Shown piece after piece: positions 1 to 7,112 of a stretch of DNA of 10,953 nucleotides. The position numbers and the translations under genes are program-made. The DNA lies in assembly GCA_009775535.1 (NCBI GenBank), contig VSPW01000051.1:1-10953 (forward strand), read 5' to 3'. The notes under the pieces are model-generated. The model was not told the origin of the DNA and made no database searches. It was given only the letters and a program-made list of their open reading frames with translations. How positions within the stretch are numbered: position 1 is the first letter of the stretch; the number at the start of each line of letters is the position of its first letter. The DNA is from Muribaculaceae bacterium. GTDB lineage: Bacteria > Bacteroidota > Bacteroidia > Bacteroidales > Muribaculaceae.

Positions 1-49
1 CCTTGTAGATAATATTCTTTAAACTATCATTTCATCACATAATAATAAG

Positions 50-637
50 ATGAAAGGTATATTGTTGCAACTATTTTTATCATTTTTCAAGATCGGCGCA
101 TTTACATTTGGTGGCGGATGGGCCATGATTTCAATTATAGAAAAGGAGATTGTCGACAAACATCAGTGGATAGGGCGTGAAGAATTTCTCGATTTGCTGG
201 CGGTTGCACAGTCGCTTCCAGGTATTTTAGCCGTAAACATATCTGTAGCGGTCGGAGATAAGCTTCGTGGGCGTTCCGGAAGTGTGTGTGCTGCATTAGG
301 TACAATCCTGCCTTCGTTCCTTATCATATTGGCCATAGCAATATTCCTTACTCCGGATATAATAAAGGACAATCCGATAGTATCCAGGATATTTATGGGG
401 ATACGTCCGGCTGTTGTGGCTTTGATTGTCGCGCCAGTCATTTCAGCGGCAAAATCAGCTAAAATAAACTGGAAGACAGCATTCATTCCGATAGCAGTGG
501 CGTTGTTGATATGGACGAAGTGGCCAGTGGTGTCCAATCCTATAATCTATATTGTGCTTGGTGGCGCAGTGAACATTTTTGTTTACCGTAGGTCTATGCA
601 GGCTGTAAATGGCAGTAGGAAGGGAGGTATTGAATAA
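50..637 (+). CDS. ChrA-family transporter, short CHR-domain protein (first of a pair)
   Basis: Membrane protein of the chromate ion transporter (CHR) superfamily, 195 residues. That is one CHR domain, about half the length of the two-domain ChrA of Proteobacteria. The N-terminal signature runs from residue 12, FKIGAFTFGGGWAM, and is followed by a charged segment with EKEIV. The second signature, AQSLPGILAVN, lies at 53-63, and GIRPAVVALI at 117-126. Several hydrophobic segments follow, roughly at 82-100, 118-134, 144-158 and 163-178. The next gene encodes a second single-domain CHR protein, and such pairs are known to work together as a split transporter. Chromate is the family's named substrate. 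In a gut anaerobe the physiological substrate may be another anion, which the sequence cannot settle. The upstream gene lies outside the window, and I see no clear promoter in bases 1-49. Confidence 0.9.
   Translation: MKGILLQLFLSFFKIGAFTFGGGWAMISIIEKEIVDKHQWIGREEFLDLLAVAQSLPGILAVNISVAVGDKLRGRSGSVCAALGTILPSFLIILAIAIFLTPDIIKDNPIVSRIFMGIRPAVVALIVAPVISAAKSAKINWKTAFIPIAVALLIWTKWPVVSNPIIYIVLGGAVNIFVYRRSMQAVNGSRKGGIE
622..627 (+). promoter_or_regulatory. Shine-Dalgarno-like site for the second CHR gene
   Basis: GGGAGG lies 9 bases before the ATG at 637, inside the 3' end of the first CHR gene. Shine-Dalgarno sites of this quality are uncommon in Bacteroidetes. Together with the TAATG stop/start junction it supports 637 as the start and suggests coupled translation that keeps the two halves in balance. 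Confidence 0.45.
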
Positions 638-1206
638 TGATTTTCCTTAAATTGATATGGAGTTATCTAAAGATTGGACTTTTTGGTTTTGGCGGGGGCT
701 ACGCGATGCTTGCCCTTATCGAAAGTGAAATAGTAGGACACGGATGGATCTCCCGTCAGATGTTTACAGATATTGTAGCTGTATCTCAGATGACACCAGG
801 CCCTATAGGTATTAACTCTGCTACATATATAGGATATGTAGCCCCGATGCATTCTTCTCTTGAGTTGTCGTCACCGCTTTGGGGGATACTTGGATCGGTC
901 CTGTGTACCCTGACAGTAGTGTTGCCATCGTTTTTCTTGGTAATATACACCAGCCATTTCATAACAAGGCATCGTGAGAGCCCTGTAATAAAGGGCATTT
1001 TTGCCGGTCTGCGTCCGGTAGTGGTAGGTCTTATAGCCTCTGCAGCGCTTTTACTTATGAATGATGCCAATTTTGGTACAGATACATACGATGTAGTGTG
1101 CAGTATCGCCATATGTTTGGCCTCATTCTGTGCAGTATATTTCTTCAAGTTGCACCCCATTCTTGTAATATGTCTGGCGGGTGTGGCCGGGCTTCTGGTA
1201 TTTTAA
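637..1206 (+). CDS. ChrA-family transporter, short CHR-domain protein (second of a pair)
   Basis: A 189-residue membrane protein, also with a single CHR domain and clearly related to the preceding gene. It has LKIGLFGFGGGYAML at 11-25, SQMTPGPIGIN at 50-60 and GLRPVVVGLI at 124-133. The TPGP form of the second motif is the classic CHR sequence. The upstream partner has LPGI there, so the two halves are diverged rather than recent duplicates. Hydrophobic segments lie near 83-105, 120-141, 152-170 and 172-188. The start codon shares one base with the stop of the first gene (TAATG). This arrangement fits a heteromeric transporter made of two half-size proteins in opposite membrane orientation, as proposed for short-chain CHR pairs. 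Substrate is uncertain: chromate by family name only. folC follows 10 bases downstream. Confidence 0.9.
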   Translation: MIFLKLIWSYLKIGLFGFGGGYAMLALIESEIVGHGWISRQMFTDIVAVSQMTPGPIGINSATYIGYVAPMHSSLELSSPLWGILGSVLCTLTVVLPSFFLVIYTSHFITRHRESPVIKGIFAGLRPVVVGLIASAALLLMNDANFGTDTYDVVCSIAICLASFCAVYFFKLHPILVICLAGVAGLLVF

Positions 1207-1216
1207 AAATCTGTTT

Positions 1217-2506
1217 ATGTCATCATATCAATCTACACTTGACTTCCTTTTTACGCAGTTGCCAATGTTCCAGAATATAGGGGCTGGTGCGTATAAGCCA
1301 GGACTTGGGACGGTGGAATGCCTTGCAAAGGCGTTCGGCAATCCGCATAAGTGCTATCCTTCTATACATGTTGGCGGTACAAATGGGAAAGGCTCTACTG
1401 CTCATTCGCTTGCTGCTATTTTACAGTCAGCTGGTTATCGTACAGGGCTGTTTACTTCACCGCACTTGCTGGATTTCCGTGAGCGTATACGTGTGAACGG
1501 GCATATGATAGACAAGGAAGATGTGGTTGACTTTGTTGACAGGTATAATATGCTTGGGCTGGATATGTCACCATCTTTCTTTGAGTTGACAACTGTCATG
1601 GCGATGGAATATTTTGCAAGGAATAATGTTGACATTGCAGTATTTGAGGTCGGATTGGGTGGCCGGCTGGACAGTACGAATATCATTAGTCCCATTTTAA
1701 GTGTAATCACCAATATATCAAAAGATCATGTTGCCTTATTGGGCGATACGCTTGAGGCGATTGCTATTGAAAAGGCTGGCATTATAAAGCCAGGAGTCCC
1801 GGTGGTGATAGGCGAGGCGTCGCACAAAGGCGTACGTGATGTATTCTTGAATACCGCTTCAGAAAACTCGGCGTCTATAGTGTTTTCCGATTGCAACGTT
1901 CCATTTTCCCGCGCTATGCATATTAAGAATGGGATATCATATCATGACACCCCGTTTGGTGATGTTGTAGAATGTGAATTGTCAGGGGAATGCCAGATAA
2001 AGAATACTTCTACTATAATGAATGCCGTATTGCAATTGCGCAAACTTGGGATGGAAATTCCAGACAAGGCGGTTGTTACGGGACTGGCCGATGTTACACA
2101 TCTCACTGGACTTGCTGGACGATGGATGCGTGTTTCTGATTCTCCAACAGTAATATGCGATACAGGGCATAATGTAGGCGGATGGGAATATTTGTCAGCT
2201 ACCCTTGCCGATATTCCAGAATTACATGTTGTATTAGGATTTGTCAACGACAAGGATGTTTCCGGCATATTGGGCATGATGCCGCGTCACGCAAGATACT
2301 ATTTCACCAGTGCGTCGGTTTGCCGGGCTCTTCCTGCAGACGCCCTGTGCACCCAGGCTAAAGAATTTGGCCTGGAAGGAGAGATATATCAGTCTGTGGA
2401 GGACGCATATTATGCTGCGCGTGGAGTGGCTTCGGAAAATGCTACAATTTTTGTAGGTGGAAGTACATTCATAGTTGCCGATTTTTTGGCATTGAAGGAT
2501 GTATAA
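1217..2506 (+). CDS. folC: Bifunctional folylpolyglutamate synthase / dihydrofolate synthase
   Basis: ATP-dependent Mur-ligase-like enzyme that adds glutamate to dihydropteroate and to tetrahydrofolates, keeping folate in the cell. The product from the ATG at 1217 is 429 residues, normal for the family. A longer frame opens at 1181 but would overlap the CHR gene, and its extra 12 residues look non-homologous; the MSSYQSTLDFLFTQLPMF start is typical of Bacteroidetes FolC. Motifs in order: P-loop GTNGKGS at 54-60; the folate/ATP loop SPHLLDFRERIRVNG at 81-95; EVGLGGRLDSTN at 144-155; ITNISKDH near 164-171; IEKAGIIKPG at 184-193, with the lysine usually carbamylated in this family; GLAGRW at 298-303; and CDTGHN at 314-319 in the C-terminal domain. 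It sits 10 bases after the CHR pair, probably in one transcript. Being both FolC and the only copy seen, it is probably bifunctional, but that is inferred. Confidence 0.95.
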   Translation: MSSYQSTLDFLFTQLPMFQNIGAGAYKPGLGTVECLAKAFGNPHKCYPSIHVGGTNGKGSTAHSLAAILQSAGYRTGLFTSPHLLDFRERIRVNGHMIDKEDVVDFVDRYNMLGLDMSPSFFELTTVMAMEYFARNNVDIAVFEVGLGGRLDSTNIISPILSVITNISKDHVALLGDTLEAIAIEKAGIIKPGVPVVIGEASHKGVRDVFLNTASENSASIVFSDCNVPFSRAMHIKNGISYHDTPFGDVVECELSGECQIKNTSTIMNAVLQLRKLGMEIPDKAVVTGLADVTHLTGLAGRWMRVSDSPTVICDTGHNVGGWEYLSATLADIPELHVVLGFVNDKDVSGILGMMPRHARYYFTSASVCRALPADALCTQAKEFGLEGEIYQSVEDAYYAARGVASENATIFVGGSTFIVADFLALKDV

Positions 2507-2541
2507 TTTGAAGTCATTTCTTTTATACGTGAAAAATTTAG

Positions 2542-2549
2542 TACATTTG
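2542..2549 (+). promoter_or_regulatory. Bacteroidetes -7 promoter element for the DUF3737 operon
   Basis: TACATTTG matches the Bacteroidetes -7 consensus TAnnTTTG and stands in the 117-base gap after folC. The -33 region is weak: a TTTC at 2517-2520, 21 bases upstream, is the best candidate. Transcription would begin near 2555 and leave an A/T-rich leader of about 70 bases before the ATG at 2624. No hairpin terminator for folC is visible in this gap. Confidence 0.55.
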
Positions 2550-2623
2550 CGTTATTGTTGACACCTTTATTTTATTATAAGGATTACATATATTACCAGA
2601 ATTAATTATTAGTTAATATTGTT

Positions 2624-3472
2624 ATGCAACTTATTAAAGACGAGCATTTTGGAGGAGAGCGTCCTCTTTTTGCGTCTCATGACCTGAAGCTAGAGGGTGT
2701 TGTTTTTGAACCTGGTGAATCGGCATTGAAATGTTGTAGGAATCTGGAATTGTCCAAGTGTAGTTTTCAGGGTAAATATCCATTGTGGCATGTGGATAAT
2801 TTCGTGGTTGAAGGATGTGTGTTCGAGCCCGGGGCACGGGCTGCAATATGGTACAGTGACAAACTGACAATGCGCGATACCCGTGTGGATGCTCCAAAAA
2901 TGTTCCGTGAGATGGATGGGATTACTTTGGAGAATGTCGTAATTTCTGATGCACAGGAGACATTGTGGCATGTACGCAATGTAAAGATAACTGATATGGA
3001 AGTCAGCAATGCAGACTATCTGTTCATGCATTCATCGAATATTAAGATAAAGCGCTGGCGTCAGAAGGGCAATTATGCATTCCAGTATTGCCGCAATGTG
3101 GAGATACACAATGCATATATTGAAGCGAAGGACTCCTTTTGGGAGACGGAAAATGTGACAATATATGATTCTGAGATACATGGGGAATATTTAGGTTGGC
3201 ATTCAAAGAAATTGAAACTTGTTAATTGCCATATATCCGGGACTCAACCATTGTGCTATTGTACAGATCTGGTATTGGAAAATTGTACGTTTGCTCCTGA
3301 TTGCGACCTTGCATTTGAAGATTCGATAGTGCGGGCAACTATCAATAGTGCAATTACCAGTGTAAAGAATCCTCGCTCCGGTTATATACGTGCACGCGGT
3401 TTCGGTGAAATTATAATTGATAAGAATATAAGGCAACCTGCCGACTGCAAAATAGAGAAAATCCTTAAATGA
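2624..3472 (+). CDS. DUF3737 family protein, parallel beta-helix of about 11 rungs
   Basis: A 282-residue protein of unknown function that I recognise as DUF3737. It has no signal peptide or membrane segment, so it is probably cytosolic. Most of the chain is an imperfect repeat of 18-21 residues, each unit with a small aromatic/Cys/His-rich turn, an alternating hydrophobic strand and an acidic or glycine turn. Examples are PLWHVDNFVVEGCVF from 53, TLWHVRNVKITDMEV from 113, SFWETENVTIYDSEI from 171 and PLCYCTDLVLENCTF from 209. This pattern is that of a right-handed parallel beta-helix. Tryptophan, histidine and cysteine recur at the same rung position (LWHV at 54-57 and 114-117, GWHS at 191-194), forming a possible ladder along one face. 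The stop overlaps the start of the MATE gene (ATGA). Polysaccharide lyases, carbohydrate enzymes and some acyltransferases use helices of this general kind, but no catalytic residues can be assigned here. Confidence 0.85.
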   Translation: MQLIKDEHFGGERPLFASHDLKLEGVVFEPGESALKCCRNLELSKCSFQGKYPLWHVDNFVVEGCVFEPGARAAIWYSDKLTMRDTRVDAPKMFREMDGITLENVVISDAQETLWHVRNVKITDMEVSNADYLFMHSSNIKIKRWRQKGNYAFQYCRNVEIHNAYIEAKDSFWETENVTIYDSEIHGEYLGWHSKKLKLVNCHISGTQPLCYCTDLVLENCTFAPDCDLAFEDSIVRATINSAITSVKNPRSGYIRARGFGEIIIDKNIRQPADCKIEKILK

Positions 3473-4983
3473 GCGGGGAAAATTCCTCATCAGCAAAAGA
3501 AAGCCGAGAGAAAAAGCCGGGAAATCTGGATATAGCAGAGGTTTTGCGAAATGGCGGTGCGGATACATTGGGGCGTCAGCTTAGGTTGACGCTTTCTTTA
3601 AGTCTGCCATCTGTTTTTGCACAACTTTCCACTATTGTCATGGAGTATATTGATGCTTCTATGGTGGGAAGCCTAGGGGCTGAGGCTTCGGCATCTATAG
3701 GTATCGTGTCCACTACTACATGGCTTTTCTGGGGTATAGGTTCGGCGATAGTCGCTGGCTTTTCTGTCCAGGCGGCACATTTGATAGGGGCAGACAAGGA
3801 TGATAGTGCACGCCGTATAGTTGGCCAGGCTATATTTTCAGTAGGCATCGTAGCAGTAGCTTTAGGGTTGGTAGGATGGGGCATATCTGGCCGGCTTCCG
3901 GTATGGCTTGGTGGTGATTCCTCAATAGTACCGTCGGCATCATCTTATTTCAGGATATTCTCTTTGGGTTTGCCTGTACTTTTTATGAATTTTCTTGCGG
4001 GCAGTTTGCTTAGGTGTAGCGGGAATACCTTGATTCCTGGTATATTGAATGTCACGATGTGTGTCCTTGATGTGGTATTCAATTGGTTTTTGATATTCCC
4101 TTCCAGGGATATTCTGGTTATGGGGGTAGGCATTACCGTCCCTGGTGCAGGCCTTGGTGTTTCTGGTGCTGCATTAGGTACTGTATGTGCAGAGGTTGTC
4201 ACGGCTTCGCTCATGATGTATTACCTCTTGCGTAAATCAAGGCATTTAAATATGCGTAAACATCTTGTGTCATTTATCCCAAGACGTGAAACATTGCGCC
4301 GTGCTTTGAAAATAAGTTTGCCAATGGGTACAGAGCATATAATAATGTGCGGGGCTCAGATCTTCCTTACTATTATTGTAGCACCGCTTGGAACTGTAGC
4401 AATTGCGGCCAATGCTTTCGCGATAACAGCCGAGAGCCTTTGTTATACTCCTGGATTCGGTGTGGCTGATGCTGCAACAACCCTTGTCGGACAGACAATA
4501 GGTGCTGGACGCCGTAACCTTACACGCCGTTTTGCTTATATAACAATGGGGATGGGGATAGGCATAATGACTGTCATGGGGCTTGCCATGTATTTGGCTG
4601 CACCTATGTTGATGGAAATATTCACGCCTGTACAAGAGGTGCGCGACATGGGTGTTATGGCCTTGCGCATTGAGGCATTTGCAGAGCCTATGTATGCAGC
4701 CTCTATTGTGGCGTATGGTGTGTTTGTCGGCGCGGGTGATACATTAGTGCCGTCAATGATGAATCTTGTGAGTATATGGGGTGTGCGCATACCGCTTGCC
4801 GCATGGTTGGCAGGTACTATGGGGTTAAAGGGAGTCTGGATTGCAATGTGCATAGAGTTATGCTTCCGTGGAGGCATATTTTTGTGGAGGCTTCTACGGA
4901 ATAGGTGGATACACAAGGCAACCAACCTCTCACATATAGAGACTAAAGAATTGGAACAACCCATAAATTATTACGAATTATGA
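3469..4983 (+). CDS. MATE family efflux transporter
   Basis: Integral membrane antiporter of the multidrug and toxin extrusion family (NorM-like), exporting organic cations or other small molecules in exchange for Na+ or H+. The 504 residues include a polar N-terminal extension of about 38 residues, followed by a membrane domain with roughly 12 hydrophobic segments in two related halves. The first half opens with LSLPSVFAQLSTIVMEYIDA (45-64) and MVGSLGAEASASIG, which is the characteristic MATE first helix and loop. The second half opens at about residue 283 with LKISLPMGTEHII. Its ATG overlaps the upstream stop by 4 bases, and its own stop overlaps the start of the next gene in the same way, so all three are probably translated together. 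The substrate cannot be read from the sequence; the neighbouring C-S lyase makes a thiol, amino acid or derivative a possible cargo (inference). Confidence 0.93.
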   Translation: MSGENSSSAKESREKKPGNLDIAEVLRNGGADTLGRQLRLTLSLSLPSVFAQLSTIVMEYIDASMVGSLGAEASASIGIVSTTTWLFWGIGSAIVAGFSVQAAHLIGADKDDSARRIVGQAIFSVGIVAVALGLVGWGISGRLPVWLGGDSSIVPSASSYFRIFSLGLPVLFMNFLAGSLLRCSGNTLIPGILNVTMCVLDVVFNWFLIFPSRDILVMGVGITVPGAGLGVSGAALGTVCAEVVTASLMMYYLLRKSRHLNMRKHLVSFIPRRETLRRALKISLPMGTEHIIMCGAQIFLTIIVAPLGTVAIAANAFAITAESLCYTPGFGVADAATTLVGQTIGAGRRNLTRRFAYITMGMGIGIMTVMGLAMYLAAPMLMEIFTPVQEVRDMGVMALRIEAFAEPMYAASIVAYGVFVGAGDTLVPSMMNLVSIWGVRIPLAAWLAGTMGLKGVWIAMCIELCFRGGIFLWRLLRNRWIHKATNLSHIETKELEQPINYYEL

Positions 4984-6155
4984 TTGATAAAGATTTTTTC
5001 GATACTCCTGTCGACCGACGTGGTACGGATTCATATAAATGGGATACTCCTGAAAGCCAAGGTGTGATTCCTATGTGGGTTGCAGACATGGATTTCAGGA
5101 CAGCGCCTGTGATTACAGAAGCGTTGCACGGTGTTGTCGATAGGGGGATATTTGGATATACTGTAGTCCCCGACAGGTTCTATGATGCTGTTACAGGGTG
5201 GTTCAGCCGCCGTCATGGATGGGACTTCTGCCGACAGGATATGTTATACACTACAGGTGTTGTGCCCGCTGTATCGGCTGTGATAAAAGCTATGACAAAT
5301 CCAGGCGATGGTGTGGCGTTGCTTACCCCTGCATATAATTGTTTCTTCTCTTCAATACGAAATAATGGGTGCTCGGTGGTTGAATGCCTGTTAGTGGTGG
5401 CTGAAGATGGTAGATATGAGGTAGATTATGATGCTTTACATACAGTGTTAAATCGTGAGGATGTAAAGGTTTTTATAATGTGTAATCCACATAATCCAGG
5501 TGGCCGGGTGTGGAACAGGGAAGAACTGCTTAGGATCGGACGGATGTGCCTGGAAGCAGGAGTACTGGTTTTAAGCGATGAAATACATTGTGAACTTGTA
5601 TACGGGGCTCATAGGTATATCCCGTTCGCTTCTATAGATGAAGAGGTTGCACAGAATACAGTTACGTGCATATCCCCGTCAAAATCATTCAATACGGCCG
5701 GATTGCAGATTGCAATGGTGGTCTCTCCAGTAAAGGAATATAGGGAGCGGATTGACAGGGCGATAAACGACAATGAGGTGTGTGATGTGAATCCGTTTGG
5801 GATTGCGGGGTTAATGGCGGCTTATACGCAAGGAGAGGAATACCTGGATGCATTGGTCAAGTATTTGTGTGGCAATTTAGATATGCTAAAATTATATTTT
5901 GCCGAATCATTGCCGGAACTGGCTGTAATGCCACTCGAAGGTACATATCTTGCCTGGATTGATATAAAACCATTGGGTATGACTTCTGAAGAGGTTGCCG
6001 CATACATTCATGAAAAGGCTAAAGTAAGGATAAATCCAGGTACAATGTATGGCCAGGCCGGGGAGGGATATATAAGAATAAATTTTGCATGTCCCCGAAG
6101 TGTGCTTCAAGATGCCCTTGAACGTATTACATCAGTCCTAAAGCAGATACATTAA
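4980..6155 (+). CDS. MalY/PatB family PLP-dependent C-S lyase / aminotransferase
   Basis: Fold-type I pyridoxal-phosphate enzyme, 391 residues, the usual length. Family signatures are IPMWVADMDF at 30-39 (the MWVADMDF form is typical of MalY/PatB), IFGYTVVPD at 57-65, MCNPHNPGGRVW at 167-178, LSDEIHCEL at 198-206 with Asp200 expected to contact the pyridine nitrogen, and SPSKSFNTAGL at 232-242 with Lys235 as the Schiff-base lysine. The C-terminal domain has RINPGTMYG and RINFACPR, with the arginine that binds the substrate carboxylate. Family members cleave cystathionine, cysteine or S-substituted cysteines to a thiol, pyruvate and ammonia. Some instead act as transaminases, and E. coli MalY also represses the maltose regulon. 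The ATGA overlap with the MATE gene suggests a shared task. I leave the symbol blank because PatB, MalY and MetC-like roles cannot be separated here. Confidence 0.92.
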   Translation: MIDKDFFDTPVDRRGTDSYKWDTPESQGVIPMWVADMDFRTAPVITEALHGVVDRGIFGYTVVPDRFYDAVTGWFSRRHGWDFCRQDMLYTTGVVPAVSAVIKAMTNPGDGVALLTPAYNCFFSSIRNNGCSVVECLLVVAEDGRYEVDYDALHTVLNREDVKVFIMCNPHNPGGRVWNREELLRIGRMCLEAGVLVLSDEIHCELVYGAHRYIPFASIDEEVAQNTVTCISPSKSFNTAGLQIAMVVSPVKEYRERIDRAINDNEVCDVNPFGIAGLMAAYTQGEEYLDALVKYLCGNLDMLKLYFAESLPELAVMPLEGTYLAWIDIKPLGMTSEEVAAYIHEKAKVRINPGTMYGQAGEGYIRINFACPRSVLQDALERITSVLKQIH

Positions 6156-6193
6156 AAAATGTGCCCAGACCACAATCGGACGGGGCACATTTT
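6156..6193. terminator. Bidirectional intrinsic terminator between the C-S lyase gene and pyrD
   Basis: An 11-bp perfect stem pairs 6156-6166 (AAAATGTGCCC) with 6183-6193 (GGGCACATTTT) around a 16-base loop. The run of A on the left (6154-6159) becomes a U run for the minus-strand transcript, and TTTT on the right serves the plus strand. It lies between the stops of two convergent genes and should end both transcripts, with the U run better on the minus strand. Confidence 0.85.
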
Positions 6194-6206
6194 ATGAATA
6201 TTTTTA

Positions 6207-7112
6207 TCAGATAATGCCTACAAGTTCGTTGATATCGGATACATTATGGCGTTCCATATAGTCCGTTATTTCATCGATAATATTTATAGTGGCTGCCGGA
6301 TTGATGAAATTGGCAGTGCCAACTTGTACAGCCCTGGCGCCGGCCATGATGAATTCAAGTGCATCACTCCCGTTCATTATACCACCTAGGCCAATCACTG
6401 GAATTTTTACCGCCTTGGCCACCTGCCAGACCATGCGTACTGCCACTGGGCGTACAGCCGGGCCAGACAGTCCGCCAGTGATTGTGGACAGGTACGGCTT
6501 TTGACGTTCTACATCGATAGCCATGCCCATTAAGGTATTTATCAGTGATACACTGTCAGCCCCTTCATATTCCACGGCACGTGCAATATCGGCAATTGAT
6601 GTCACGTTAGGCGATAACTTGACAATCAACGTACCGTTGAAAGCCTTACGCACAGCGCGTGTCACCTCGGCAGCACCCTCACATGTAGTACCGAAGGCCA
6701 TGCCACCTTGCTTTACGTTGGGGCATGATATGTTGACTTCAATTGCATGTATCTTGTCAAGGGCATTCAATTTTTCACATACGGCTACATAGTCCGGTAT
6801 TTTTGCCCCTGATACGTTTACAATTATTTCGGTGTCGAGATTCTTGATACGTGGGTATATGTTATCAATGAAATAGTCAACGCCTTTATTCTGTAGGCCT
6901 ACGGCATTGAGCATACCCGAAGGGGTCTCATGCATCCGTGGATAGGGATTGCCTTCGCGGTGTTCAAGTGTTGTCCCTTTGACTATGAATCCACCCAGGC
7001 GGTTAAGGTCTATGAAATCTCCGAATTCTTCCCCGTAACCGAAAGTACCAGATGCGGTCAGGACCGGATTCTTTAGTTTAAGTCCTGCTATATCGACATT
7101 GAGCTTTACCAT
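6207..7112 (-). CDS. pyrD: Dihydroorotate dehydrogenase (NAD+), class 1B catalytic subunit
   Basis: FMN-containing catalytic subunit that oxidises dihydroorotate to orotate, the fourth step of pyrimidine synthesis, in the cytosol. A longer frame opens at 7304, but the true start is the ATG at 7112. The upstream part is out-of-frame pyrK sequence, and MVKLNVDIAGLKLKNPVLTA is the family's normal N-terminus, giving 301 residues. Features: ASGTFGYGEEF at 20-30; the FMN-site lysine in FIVKGTT (Lys45); NAVGLQNKG at 69-77; VNISCPNVK at 126-134, with Cys130 as the catalytic base that marks class 1 enzymes; IVKLSPNV near 163-170; INTLMGMAID at 191-200; GLGGIMNGSDALEFIMAGA at 241-259; and VQVGTA. It overlaps the end of pyrK by 7 bases (ATGGTAA), so the two subunits are translationally coupled, as expected for a PyrK2-PyrD2 heterotetramer. 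Confidence 0.95.
   Translation of the reverse strand: MVKLNVDIAGLKLKNPVLTASGTFGYGEEFGDFIDLNRLGGFIVKGTTLEHREGNPYPRMHETPSGMLNAVGLQNKGVDYFIDNIYPRIKNLDTEIIVNVSGAKIPDYVAVCEKLNALDKIHAIEVNISCPNVKQGGMAFGTTCEGAAEVTRAVRKAFNGTLIVKLSPNVTSIADIARAVEYEGADSVSLINTLMGMAIDVERQKPYLSTITGGLSGPAVRPVAVRMVWQVAKAVKIPVIGLGGIMNGSDALEFIMAGARAVQVGTANFINPAATINIIDEITDYMERHNVSDINELVGII

Noticed and set aside
1..49. Promoter before the first CHR gene
   Set aside because: No TAnnTTTG element is present in the 49 bases; the gene may be transcribed from outside the window.
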